Assembly: GCF_000732925.1 (NCBI RefSeq)
Contig: NZ_CP008953.1
Location: 7,118,501-7,182,500, forward strand
Direction of reading: 5' to 3'
Length of the DNA stretch: 64,000 nucleotides
Origin: Amycolatopsis japonica
GTDB lineage: Bacteria > Actinomycetota > Actinomycetes > Mycobacteriales > Pseudonocardiaceae
Part shown: positions 52,105-64,000 of the stretch, piece by piece
Layout of the letters: the number at the start of each line of letters is the position of its first letter
Position numbering within the stretch: the first letter of the stretch is position 1
Position numbers and translations under genes: made by a program
Notes under the pieces: generated by a model
The model's database searches: none
What the model saw: the letters and a program-made list of their open reading frames with translations, nothing else
What the model was told of the DNA's origin: nothing

Positions 52105-53529
52105 GTGCCCACTACTCCAGACGACATTCAGCGCCTTATCGCCGACGAGAACGTAGAGGTCGTCGACGTCAGGTTCTGCGACCTGCCCGGCGTTATGCAG
52201 CACTTCACCGTTCCGGCGAAGGCGTTCAACGAAGAAGCCTACGAAGAAGGCCTGGCCTTCGACGGCTCCTCGGTGCGTGGTTTCCAGTCGATCCACGAAT
52301 CCGACATGCTGCTCCTCCCGGACCCTGAGACTGCGCGTATCGACCCGTTCCGCAAGGCGAAGACGCTCTCGCTGAACTTCTTCGTGCACGACCCGTTCAC
52401 CCGTGAGGCGTACAGCCGCGACCCGCGCAACATCGCGCGCAAGGCCGAGCAGTACATCTCCGAGTACGGCGTCGCCGACAACGTGTTCTTCGGCCCGGAG
52501 GCCGAGTTCTACATCTTCGACTCGATCCGGTTCGAGTCGGCCGAGCACGCCTCGTTCCACGAGATCGACTCCGTCGAGGGTTGGTGGAACACCGGCGCCG
52601 ACGTGCCGGGCGGCAACCAGGGTTACAAGACGAAGTTCAAGGGCGGCTACTTCCCGGTCCCGCCGGTCGACCACTTCGCCGACCTGCGCGACGAGATCGT
52701 CCGCAACCTGCAGGGCTCCGGTTTCGAGATCGAGCGCGCGCACCACGAGGTGGGCACCGCCGGCCAGACCGAGATCAACTACAAGTTCAACACGCTGCTT
52801 CACGCTGCGGATGACCTGCAGCTGTTCAAGTACATCGTGAAGAACACCGTGTTCGCCGCCGGCAAGACCGCGACTTTCATGCCGAAGCCGCTCGCCGGTG
52901 ACAACGGCTCGGGCATGCACTGCCACCAGTCGCTGTGGAAGGACGGCACGCCGCTGTTCCACGACGAGTCGGGGTACGCGGGCCTGTCCGACACCGCCCG
53001 CCACTACATCGGCGGCCTGCTCAAGCACGCGCCGAGCCTGCTGGCCTTCACCAACCCGACCGTCAACTCGTACCACCGGCTCGTGCCGGGCTTCGAGGCG
53101 CCGGTCAGCCTGGTGTACTCGCAGCGGAACCGGTCGGCTTGTGTCCGTATCCCGATCACGGGCAACAACCCGAAGGCCAAGCGCGCCGAGTTCCGGTGCC
53201 CGGACTCGTCCGGTAACCCGTACCTCGCGTTCTCGGCGATGATGATGGCCGGTCTCGACGGCATCAAGAACAAGATCGAGCCGCCGGAGCCCATCGACAA
53301 GGACCTCTACGAGCTTCCGCCCGAGGAGGCCCAGAACGTCAAGCTCGTTCCTGGCGACCTCGGCGCGGTTCTCGACACGCTGGAAGCGGACCACGACTAC
53401 CTGCTCGAGGGTGGCGTGTTCACTCCCGACGTGATCGACACGTGGATCTCCTACAAGCGTGAGAACGAGATCGACCCGCTGCGGCTGCGCCCGCACCCGT
53501 ACGAGTTCTCGCTGTACTACGACGTGTGA
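52105..53529 (+). CDS. glnA: glutamine synthetase, type I
   Basis: A 474-residue glutamine synthetase (ammonia + glutamate + ATP to glutamine). The catalytic loop is AFDGSSVRGF, the metal-binding motifs are FGPEAEFYIFD and HEVGTAGQTEINYKF, and the ATP-binding KPLAGDNGSGMHCHQS block is present. The adenylylation site is Tyr402 in DKDLYELPPEE, the target of GlnE encoded 0.7 kb downstream. AGAAGGAG precedes the GTG start. A GlnR operator lies upstream and a strong terminator downstream. Confidence 0.97.
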   Translation: MPTTPDDIQRLIADENVEVVDVRFCDLPGVMQHFTVPAKAFNEEAYEEGLAFDGSSVRGFQSIHESDMLLLPDPETARIDPFRKAKTLSLNFFVHDPFTREAYSRDPRNIARKAEQYISEYGVADNVFFGPEAEFYIFDSIRFESAEHASFHEIDSVEGWWNTGADVPGGNQGYKTKFKGGYFPVPPVDHFADLRDEIVRNLQGSGFEIERAHHEVGTAGQTEINYKFNTLLHAADDLQLFKYIVKNTVFAAGKTATFMPKPLAGDNGSGMHCHQSLWKDGTPLFHDESGYAGLSDTARHYIGGLLKHAPSLLAFTNPTVNSYHRLVPGFEAPVSLVYSQRNRSACVRIPITGNNPKAKRAEFRCPDSSGNPYLAFSAMMMAGLDGIKNKIEPPEPIDKDLYELPPEEAQNVKLVPGDLGAVLDTLEADHDYLLEGGVFTPDVIDTWISYKRENEIDPLRLRPHPYEFSLYYDV

Positions 53530-53554
53530 TCGTACGGTAGGCAACACCAAGAGC

Positions 53555-53602
53555 ACGCCGGTGGTGAGGTGCGGAAGCGCCCTCACCACCGGCGTTTCTT
53601 AT
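53555..53602 (+). terminator. intrinsic terminator after glnA
   Basis: Perfect 15-bp stem ACGCCGGTGGTGAGG and its complement at 53581-53595, with an 11-base loop, followed by TTCTTATT. It lies 26 bp after the glnA stop. Confidence 0.9.
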
Positions 53603-53620
53603 TGGTCTTTCGCGGTACGG

Positions 53621-54055
53621 CTACTCCGAAGTGGAAAGAACCTTCAGGTCGACGCCTGCCCGCTCGATGCGGCCCCGCGGGTCGTCCACCAGTTTTCGGC
53701 GCTCGAGATCCATCAGCCCCAGCGTGCACGTGATCTCCGCGGAGAGGGTGCCGTCGACCTTGTAGATGTTCGAGTCCATGTGGAAGGTCTTGCCGGTGCC
53801 GAACTTGGCGTCGCAGGTCACGTCGACGACATCGCCCGCACGAAGCTCGCGCCTGAACACGATATGGGACTCGAGCAGCACGAACGCAAGATTCGCATCG
53901 CGCATACCTGAGTTGAGGCCGCCGGCGAGCTCCATCAGCTCGAGTCTGGAGACCTCGCCGTAGGAGTGGTAGACGGCGTGGTTGAGATGGCCAAGGGTGT
54001 CCAGCTCGTAATGGCGCACCTTGATCCGGGTGCGAAATGGCTCGCGCACAGTCAC
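53621..54055 (-). CDS. acyl-CoA thioesterase (hotdog fold, 4HBT type)
   Basis: A 144-residue single-domain thioesterase. The conserved start IKVRHYELDTLGHLNHAVY contains the catalytic-Asp region of 4-hydroxybenzoyl-CoA-type thioesterases (the Asp in ELDTLGHLNH). I chose GTG 54055 (VTVREPFRTRI); longer frames enter a repeat pair. The substrate is unknown. It converges on glnA. Confidence 0.87.
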   Translation of the reverse strand: MTVREPFRTRIKVRHYELDTLGHLNHAVYHSYGEVSRLELMELAGGLNSGMRDANLAFVLLESHIVFRRELRAGDVVDVTCDAKFGTGKTFHMDSNIYKVDGTLSAEITCTLGLMDLERRKLVDDPRGRIERAGVDLKVLSTSE

Positions 54056-54098
54056 CGGTCCACTGTAAGTGCCGCTCCCCCTCCTCGACCCCGAGTGT

Positions 54099-54163
54099 GA
54101 GCAAGGGACCTTTGCCGTCACCTCGTCCGTTCCGCACGGGGCGGTAGCAAAGGTCCCTTGCTC
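54099..54163. repeat. inverted pair of 23-bp repeat units
   Basis: Forward unit at 54099-54121 (end altered to GCCGTCAC) and reverse unit at 54141-54163, which ends 23 bp from the glnE stop codon. A 19-bp loop separates them. Confidence 0.88.
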
Positions 54164-54185
54164 ACTTACCGCAGGTCACAGCGGG

Positions 54186-57158
54186 TCAACCCTGGTAGAA
54201 GAGCGTCTCCACGACCGCATGAGCACGTCGCGTCGTCCGACGATAGGCGTCGAGGAACTCGCCCGGATCGTCATCAGCCGAGTAGCCGAGCACTCGCGCG
54301 ACCGCGGCCAGGTCTCGACCGGAGCTGGGGATCTCGTCGACAGCCTTGCCCCGGACCAACATCCCAGCATTCCGAACACGCGTCGCCAGCAGCCAGGCCT
54401 CGGTCAAGGACTCGATCTCGGCGGGCTCGGCGAGCCCCGCCTCAGCCGCCGCTTTCAGTGCCTCGATCGTCGAGGTGGTCCGAAGCCCCTCGACTTCATG
54501 CCCATGGCGCAGCTGCATGAGCTGCACAGTCCACTCCACATCGGCGAGCCCTCCGCGGCCGAGTTTCGTGTGCCGTGTCGGGTCGGCGCCCTTGGGCATC
54601 CGCTCCGTCTCCACTCTGGCCTTGATCCGCCTGATCTCCCGCACTCGAACCGCGTCGAGGCCTTCTTGCGGGTACCGAATGGGATCGATCATCTCGATGA
54701 ACCGAGCGCCAAGATCCTCGTCACCGGCGATGAACCGCGCTCGGAGCAGCGCTTGCGATTCCCAGACCTCCGCCCAACGACCGTAGTAGCTGCGGTAAGA
54801 CTCAAGGGTCCGCACCAACGGGCCGCTTCGCCCCTCCGGACGGAGATCAGCGTCGACGACCAGAGCAGGGTCGGGGCTGGGGGCACCGAGGATCTTGCGC
54901 ACCGTCTCGGCGACCGAAGAAGCGAACTTCGCTGCTTCGGAGTCCGACACTCCTTCGGTCGGCTCGCACACGAAGAGAACATCCGCGTCAGATCCATAGC
55001 CGAGTTCGGCCCCACCCAGGCGCCCCATACCGATGACAGCGATCTTCGCGGGGGTCTGGCCGAGCTCGGCCTGACGCTGGCGGAAAGCAGCGGCCAAAGC
55101 ACCTTGAAGCACAGCGACCCACACACTCGACAACGCCGCGCAGACCGCTGGGACATCCAGCAACCCCAGCAGATCCGCCGACGCGATTCGCAGCATCTCG
55201 TGACGGCGGAGCGATCTCGCGGCCGCGACCGCGGCGTTCAAACCCGGTTGCCGCCGCACCGCGGCTCGCAGGGAGGTGGCCACCTCTGCCGGGGTGCGAC
55301 CGGCCAGCCGCGCGGGATCACCGAGCAGCTGCAGGACTTCGGGTGCTCTCGCCAGTAGGTCGGGTACCAGTCGCGAAGTACCCAGCAGAAAAGCGAGCCG
55401 CTCGACGACTGCACCTTCGTCCCGGAGAACCCTGAGGTACCAAGGCGTTGCCTCAAGCGCTTCGGAGACCTTCCGATAAGACAGCAGCCCACGGTCAGGG
55501 TCCGGAGTGTCGGCCAGAAGGTCCAGCAAAACCGGCAGCAGAGCCTGCTGGATGGCCGCCCGACGCGACATTCCCGCGGTCAACGCCTTGATGTGCTGCA
55601 GGGCACCGTCCGGAGCGGCATAGCCGAGCGCGGCGAGACGACTCTCGGCCTGTTTCGTGGTCAGCCGGAGCGCTTCGGTCGGGACGTTCGCGACAGACTG
55701 CAGCAGAGGCCGGTAGAAGAGCTTTTCGTGAAGCCGTCGGATGCTCTGCAGGTGGCGGCGGAACTCCGCCAGCAGGACGGCCCCCTCACTTTTGCCCCGA
55801 GCCGGTCGCACACCGCTCGCTCTCGCGATCGTTCGCAGCTCGCTGACGTCCGAAGCAGCAGGGAACAGGTGCGTGCGCCGGAGCCTGCGAAGCTGAAGTC
55901 GATGCTCGATGGTCCGGAGAAACTCGTAAGACGATGCCAGCTCCGCGGCATCCTTCCGGCCGACGTAGCCGCCGTCACCCAGGGCTGCGAGTGCGTCCAT
56001 CGTGGACGGAGAGCGCAGCTCCGCGTCGATCCGACCGTGGACCAGTTGCAGCAGCTGCACCGCGAACTCGACGTCCCGGAGACCTCCGCGCCCCAGCTTC
56101 AGCTCTCGTTCGGCGTGCGCGGAGGGCACATGCCCTTCAACGCGGCGCCGCATCTTCTGGACTTCGGGGACGAAATTCTCGCGATCGGCCGCTGCCCACA
56201 CCTTCGGCGCGACCATCTCCGCGTACTTACGCCCGAGCTCGGCGTCGCCTGCCACCGGGCGTGCTTTGAGCAAGGCCTGAAACTCCCAGGTCTTGGCCCA
56301 CTTTTGGTAATAAGCGGCATGTCCGTCGAGGGTCCGGACCAAGGCGCCCGCCTTGCCCTCCGGGCGCAGCGCCGCGTCGACCTCGAAACAGGCCTTCCCG
56401 ACCACGCGCATCATCGTGCTGGCCAACCGCGTGGAGACCGACAGATCGCCATCACCGACGAAGATGACGTCCACGTCGCTCACATAATTCAGCTCTCGAC
56501 CACCGCATTTGCCCATCGCGATCACGGCGAGCAGGCCTTCGACACTGGCCCCCACCTCAGACTCCGCGACCAGCAGCCCCACTGTCAGCGCGGCCTCCGC
56601 CAGCGTGGTGAGCTGGGCTCCGATCTCGGCATAAGGGGGCTGGCGAAGGCCGGGTTCGACCAGATGCCCGAGGTCGGCCGCTGCGATGCCGAGGAGCAGC
56701 TCGCGGTAGCCGACGCGAAGAGCCTGCTCCGCCTCAAGCCCGGTGAGCACTTCGCCTTCCGGCCGTAGGTGGCCGAGGAGGCTGCTCACGTATTGATCCG
56801 GCTCGGTGCTCTTATGCCCTTCGAGGGCCTTCCAGCAGCCGGTGTTCGAGACCATGAAGTCCGCGAGTGCGCTCGAGGTGCCCAAGACACCGAGCATTCG
56901 GCCGCGGAAGGTGCGATTGGCGCGCAGCGCCTGGTCGAGCCCGTTCCAGGCGGCTGGGTCGACTTCCCTGATCCGATCCAGGCCGCTCAGTGCGAGATCG
57001 GGATCCGCGGCGCGGGACAGTGCGGACAACACGTCGGCGGCGGAGCCGTCCGGGCCGGATTCGGTCCACCAACCGGCAGCACGCAGCTGCCCGTCGGCAC
57101 GGGGATCGGTGAAGCCGTATCTCGCCACGGAAGCGGTCGGCCTGGCGCGCTCAACCAT
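54186..57158 (-). CDS. glnE: bifunctional glutamine synthetase adenylyltransferase/deadenylase
   Basis: A 990-residue enzyme that adenylylates and deadenylylates GlnA at Tyr402 in response to nitrogen status. It has two nucleotidyltransferase-fold domains: the N-terminal one with GKCGGRELNYVSDVDVIF and the C-terminal one with GRLGGAELGYGSDADVLF, each followed by a helical region. ATG 57158 gives the usual MVERARPTAS start. Gene order glnA-glnE matches mycobacteria (Rv2220-Rv2221c). Confidence 0.97.
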   Translation of the reverse strand: MVERARPTASVARYGFTDPRADGQLRAAGWWTESGPDGSAADVLSALSRAADPDLALSGLDRIREVDPAAWNGLDQALRANRTFRGRMLGVLGTSSALADFMVSNTGCWKALEGHKSTEPDQYVSSLLGHLRPEGEVLTGLEAEQALRVGYRELLLGIAAADLGHLVEPGLRQPPYAEIGAQLTTLAEAALTVGLLVAESEVGASVEGLLAVIAMGKCGGRELNYVSDVDVIFVGDGDLSVSTRLASTMMRVVGKACFEVDAALRPEGKAGALVRTLDGHAAYYQKWAKTWEFQALLKARPVAGDAELGRKYAEMVAPKVWAAADRENFVPEVQKMRRRVEGHVPSAHAERELKLGRGGLRDVEFAVQLLQLVHGRIDAELRSPSTMDALAALGDGGYVGRKDAAELASSYEFLRTIEHRLQLRRLRRTHLFPAASDVSELRTIARASGVRPARGKSEGAVLLAEFRRHLQSIRRLHEKLFYRPLLQSVANVPTEALRLTTKQAESRLAALGYAAPDGALQHIKALTAGMSRRAAIQQALLPVLLDLLADTPDPDRGLLSYRKVSEALEATPWYLRVLRDEGAVVERLAFLLGTSRLVPDLLARAPEVLQLLGDPARLAGRTPAEVATSLRAAVRRQPGLNAAVAAARSLRRHEMLRIASADLLGLLDVPAVCAALSSVWVAVLQGALAAAFRQRQAELGQTPAKIAVIGMGRLGGAELGYGSDADVLFVCEPTEGVSDSEAAKFASSVAETVRKILGAPSPDPALVVDADLRPEGRSGPLVRTLESYRSYYGRWAEVWESQALLRARFIAGDEDLGARFIEMIDPIRYPQEGLDAVRVREIRRIKARVETERMPKGADPTRHTKLGRGGLADVEWTVQLMQLRHGHEVEGLRTTSTIEALKAAAEAGLAEPAEIESLTEAWLLATRVRNAGMLVRGKAVDEIPSSGRDLAAVARVLGYSADDDPGEFLDAYRRTTRRAHAVVETLFYQG

Positions 57159-57209
57159 CGGCTTCCACCGTAGTCGCCCATCCGCCCGGGGCCAGACGGA
57201 CGCGCAAGG

Positions 57210-57265
57210 GAGCAAGGGACCTTTGCTACCACCTCGGCTCGCGCGGTAGCAAAGGTCCCTTGCTC
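57210..57265. repeat. inverted pair of 23-bp repeat units
   Basis: Forward at 57210-57232 and reverse at 57243-57265, 10-bp loop. The second lies 5 bp from the phosphate transporter stop. Confidence 0.92.
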
Positions 57266-57269
57266 CCTG

Positions 57270-58400
<1,131 letters not shown>

Positions 58401-58493
58401 CCCGACCTCCGAACCCTTCGAAACTCCCTTCGCAAGGTACCTGACAGGTAGACCCGAGTGTTAACAACCCATACGTATTTGAGACATAAGTCG

Positions 58494-59249
58494 TTAAGCC
58501 ATCGGCAAAGTACGTTGACGGTCCGCAGCCGGAGCGAGGTCACCGGACACCAGTCGGACGAAGCGTTGGGCGAACGGCCGCCAGGTTTCGGTGATATCGG
58601 CATGCACCCGGGCCAGGTTTTCCGGGGTCAGTACGTCCGGCCGGGTGAGTTCCGCCATTTCCGGTGCCTGCCGCGCCCAGTCGAGGACCACATGTGGCGT
58701 CGTCTCGATGTGGAACTGGACACCGTAGGCACAACGGTCGAATCGGAAAGCCTGATAGGGATACCGCGGAGAGGAGGCGAGAAGCTCGGCTCCGGCAGGC
58801 AGCCGGGTGATCGCGTCGTTGTGGAACTGCAGGACATCCTGCATGAGCGGCAGCTCCGCGAACAGCGGGTCGGTCCACGCAGCGTCCTTCTTGGACACAA
58901 GCCCCGGGCCGACCTCGGGTCCCTGATCGCCAGTGGCGACGCTGCCGCCCAGTGCCACCGCCAGGAGCTGGCTGCCGAGGCAGATCGCGAGCGTCGGGAT
59001 CCGCGCGCCAGCGGCCTTCGAAAGAAGCTTCCGCACGTCCGCGAGCCACGGATGAGCCTCGTCGTCGTTGGCGCCCATCCCGCCGCCAAGACATACGACG
59101 CCGGCGTATCCGTCAAGATCGGCGGGGAGAGTCTGATCGGGCAGCAACCGGATGTCGAGCTCGGCGCCTGCCTCGGTGAGCCAGTCGCCGAGGGGGCCGA
59201 TCGGATCTGATGCATCCGGCTGGATGACGAGCAACTTGGGAGCGGTCAC
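58494..59249 (-). CDS. class I glutamine amidotransferase-like protein
   Basis: A 251-residue protein of the GATase1 fold. The nucleophile Cys90 is in LAICLGSQLLA; His180 and Glu182 in GVQFHIETTP complete the triad. It has no fused synthetase domain, so it is a stand-alone amidotransferase or peptidase-like member. It lies between pit and the rhodanese gene. Its partner or substrate is unknown. Confidence 0.9.
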   Translation of the reverse strand: MTAPKLLVIQPDASDPIGPLGDWLTEAGAELDIRLLPDQTLPADLDGYAGVVCLGGGMGANDDEAHPWLADVRKLLSKAAGARIPTLAICLGSQLLAVALGGSVATGDQGPEVGPGLVSKKDAAWTDPLFAELPLMQDVLQFHNDAITRLPAGAELLASSPRYPYQAFRFDRCAYGVQFHIETTPHVVLDWARQAPEMAELTRPDVLTPENLARVHADITETWRPFAQRFVRLVSGDLAPAADRQRTLPMA

Positions 59250-59273
59250 CTCTCCAGCCTACGACCGCACCGA

Positions 59274-59330
59274 CAGCAAGGGACCTTTGCTACCACGCGA
59301 GGAGGCGACGGTAGCAAAGGTCCCTTGCTC
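59274..59330. repeat. inverted pair of 23-bp repeat units
   Basis: Forward at 59274-59296 and reverse at 59308-59330, 11-bp loop. The second ends 9 bp from the rhodanese stop codon, the first lies 25 bp from the amidotransferase start. Confidence 0.92.
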
Positions 59331-59338
59331 CTCAGCCG

Positions 59339-59791
59339 TCAGCAGGCGCAGCGCGGGGCGGGTGCGGGGGTGTACGCGGAAGGCAGAGCGTCTCGCTCAA
59401 CGGGATAGCCGGCCGCTTGCCAGGCGGTGATACCACCGGACAGGCGTTTGACCTTGAAGCCGAGCTCCGCGAGTTTCAGGGCCCCTTTGGTCGCGGCGTT
59501 GCAGTGGATGCTCTCGCAGTAGCAGATGTAGACGAGTTCGCGGTCCAGCCCGCTGACGGACTCCGCTGTCATGTCCCGGTAAGGGAGATTGATCGCGCCG
59601 GGGATGCGAGCAGACGCGAAGGCCTCGGGAGCTCTGGTCTCGACGACCACGTATCCCTGCTGGGCGCCAGAGGTGAGATCTCGGACCAGGTCGTCCGGGT
59701 CGACCTCGAGAGCGAGTTCGGCGCGAAGGTGCGCGGCCGCGGTCGCGCTGTCCAGAGCCGGAAACGTCAGTGCGCGGGGTTCGGTCGTCAT
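59339..59791 (-). CDS. rhodanese-like sulfurtransferase
   Basis: A 150-residue single rhodanese domain. The active-site loop is CNAATKG with Cys97, after ELVYICYCESIH. The C-terminus ends in CAC, adding a second cysteine pair. Single-domain rhodaneses transfer sulfane sulfur. It is divergent from an AsnC regulator, 107 bp away. Confidence 0.9.
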   Translation of the reverse strand: MTTEPRALTFPALDSATAAAHLRAELALEVDPDDLVRDLTSGAQQGYVVVETRAPEAFASARIPGAINLPYRDMTAESVSGLDRELVYICYCESIHCNAATKGALKLAELGFKVKRLSGGITAWQAAGYPVERDALPSAYTPAPAPRCAC

Positions 59792-59898
59792 GGCTCAATC
59801 TTCGTGGTCAGTGATCATCCGCAACATCGGAGAATCCAGGTCTCGGCGGCGGCTAGCCTGGAGATCCCTGGCAGGTATGACGATCGACCTGGAGTTCT

Positions 59899-60345
59899 GT
59901 GAACCTCGATGATCTCGACTGGCAGCTGCTCGAACTGCTCCAGTCCGACGGCCGGTTGACCTATTCGGAGCTCGGCCGGCGGGTGTCGCTGTCCGCGCCC
60001 GCGGTGACCGAGCGGGTTCGTCGGCTCGAGGAGAAGGGGATCATCACGGGGTACTCGGCGAGCGTCGATCTGACGAAGCTCGGGCTTCCGATCGAAGCGA
60101 TGGTTCGGGCAAGGGTACGCAGCCTGGACACGGCACGCTTCCGCGAAACCATCCTCGCATTACCGCAGGTGCTCGACGCCGACCACGTCACGGGTGATGA
60201 GTGCTGGTTCGTGCGAGTCGCCTGCCGGAACACTGCGGAGCTGGAAGAACTCGTAGAGCAGATGCAGCGCTACGGCGAGACCACCACTTCGCTGGTCTTC
60301 TCATCGCCTGTGCGCGGGCGCGCGGTCGGCCGAGAAAGCTGCTGA
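59899..60345 (+). CDS. Lrp/AsnC-family transcriptional regulator
   Basis: A 148-residue regulator. The N-terminal HTH reads LDDLDWQLLELLQSDGRLTYSELGRRV (residues about 3-29) and the C-terminal RAM/ligand domain is RARVRSLDTARFRETILALP. It starts with GTG and is divergent from the rhodanese gene, its likely target. A repeat unit begins 15 bp after the stop. Confidence 0.92.
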   Translation: MNLDDLDWQLLELLQSDGRLTYSELGRRVSLSAPAVTERVRRLEEKGIITGYSASVDLTKLGLPIEAMVRARVRSLDTARFRETILALPQVLDADHVTGDECWFVRVACRNTAELEELVEQMQRYGETTTSLVFSSPVRGRAVGRESC

Positions 60346-60359
60346 GCGACTCCGCGGGG

Positions 60360-60382
60360 GAGCAAGGGACCTTTGCTACCAC
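60360..60382. repeat. single 23-bp repeat unit
   Basis: Forward copy with the perfect AGCAAGGGACCTTTGCT core, 15 bp after the AsnC stop and just before the rrn terminator of the opposite strand. Confidence 0.9.
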
Positions 60383-60398
60383 TCGGCGGGGCAGACAT

Positions 60399-60460
60399 GA
60401 AAAAAGGCCTGGGACCTGGGAGAACTCTCGGTTCTCAACCAGGTCCCAGACCTTCTTTTC
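60399..60460 (-). terminator. rRNA operon terminator
   Basis: Large two-part hairpin: outer arms around TGGGACCTGG / CCAGGTCCCA and an inner GAGAAC / GTTCTC stem. On the minus strand it ends in TTTTTT. It is the end of the rrn operon, about 10 bp past 5S. Confidence 0.9.
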
Positions 60461-60469
60461 TAATGTTAG

Positions 60470-60587
60470 TCCGGCGGTGTCCTACTCTCCCACAACCCTT
60501 CGGTTGCAGTACCATCGGCGCTGTCAGGCTTAGCTTCCGGGTTCGGAATGGGACCGGGCGTTTCCCTGACGCTATAACCACCGAAAC
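60470..60587 (-). rRNA. rrf: 5S ribosomal RNA
   Basis: About 118 nt. The 5' side begins TTTCGGTGGTTATAGCG and the 3' side ends ACACCGCCGGAC; the two ends pair into helix I. The conserved CCCATTCCGAACCCGGAAG loop is present in the middle. Ends are estimated to within a few bases. Confidence 0.95.
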
Positions 60588-60609
60588 ACTACGAAACAAC
60601 ACACACTGT

Positions 60610-60669
60610 CTGTTTCCAGAACGGTGTGGTGTTTCAGAGCTGTAGAGTGGATGCGTAACATCTTTGTGG
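60610..60669 (-). other. 3' arm of the 23S processing stem
   Basis: GTGGATGCG and ACATCTTTGTGG and their neighbours here pair with 63800-63855 on the other side of 23S. The pairing extends about 45 bp with a few mismatches, and is a likely RNase III substrate. Confidence 0.75.
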
Positions 60670-63801
<3,132 letters not shown>

Positions 63802-64000
63802 ACAAAGATGCTCGCATCCACTCTACAGTTCTCAAACACCACACCAGAAACAAACAACCTGGGGGGTTAGCCCCTTGGCGTGTTGCCTCAGGACCCAACA
63901 GCGTGCCAATGAACACCGAAATCCCCTTGACCCTGCAGCACACGTTCCACGCTCCTTACGAAGCAGTACTAGCCCGTGCGGGCATCAAGCGAACCGGCAT
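63802..64000 (-). other. 16S-23S spacer, cut by the window edge
   Basis: Spacer with no tRNA gene visible. It holds the 5' arm of the 23S processing stem (63800-63855) and a CTGGGGGGTTAGCCCC-like hairpin near 63860-63880. The 16S 3' end (anti-Shine-Dalgarno) is not within the window. Confidence 0.8.

Noticed and set aside
58401..58493. PHO box upstream of pit
   Set aside because: No pair of GTTCACC-like direct repeats could be found in the gap.

Overview
The window is a 64 kb piece of a high-GC actinobacterial chromosome, most likely Amycolatopsis or a close relative in the Pseudonocardiaceae. The evidence is the GC-rich third codon positions, the WhiB7, UPF0182, PPA1309 and DUF4191 families, the actinobacterial gene order, and a dense family of intergenic repeats (core AGCAAGGGACCTTTGCT) that I associate with that genus from memory only. 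It is ordinary core chromosome with small accessory insertions; no phage, IS element or CRISPR array was seen.

Layout. 1-10.8 kb: the 3' part of an HrpB-type helicase, an ion-channel-like membrane protein, an ABC transporter operon with a secreted hydrolase between its two subunits, a TetR/flavin-monooxygenase divergon, and a two-component system whose kinase has an extra C-terminal domain. 10.8-18.8 kb: a histidine utilisation cluster (hutH, hutU, an M20 amidohydrolase, hutF, hutI) with a divergent IclR regulator. 19-22.2 kb: a hydrolase, an AbiE-like (type IV) toxin-antitoxin pair, and tmRNA. 22.3-26.6 kb: a second two-component system and an acyltransferase. 26.6-31.5 kb: prfB, ftsE, ftsX, smpB and an amidohydrolase, then a PadR regulator. 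31.7-34.3 kb: two identical initiator tRNA genes bracketing a TetR/FAD-monooxygenase divergon. 34.4-49.5 kb: a block with the mycobacterial Rv3193c-Rv3198c order: UPF0182, PDZ/Lon protease, zinc metalloprotease, E1-like protein, ABC1 kinase, whiB7 and uvrD2, with added small genes. 49.6-60.3 kb: the nitrogen block DUF4191, RDD, glnA, glnE, then a Pit phosphate transporter, amidotransferase, rhodanese and AsnC regulator. 60.4-64 kb: the 3' part of an rRNA operon on the minus strand (5S, 23S, part of the 16S-23S spacer).

How the parts fit. HutH, HutU, HutI and HutF take histidine to N-formylglutamate; no HutG is present and the M20 enzyme is the candidate for the last step. GlnA is the target of the adenylyltransferase GlnE, and glnA has a GlnR-type operator upstream. 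SmpB and tmRNA, the two parts of trans-translation, lie 5.3 kb apart. Several regulators (two TetR, one AbiEi-like) sit next to palindromes that are probably their own operators.

The most unusual signal is the repeat family: about 25 single copies plus one variant pair, nearly all within 5-35 bp of a stop codon, often as inverted pairs, and in two genes supplying the stop codon itself.
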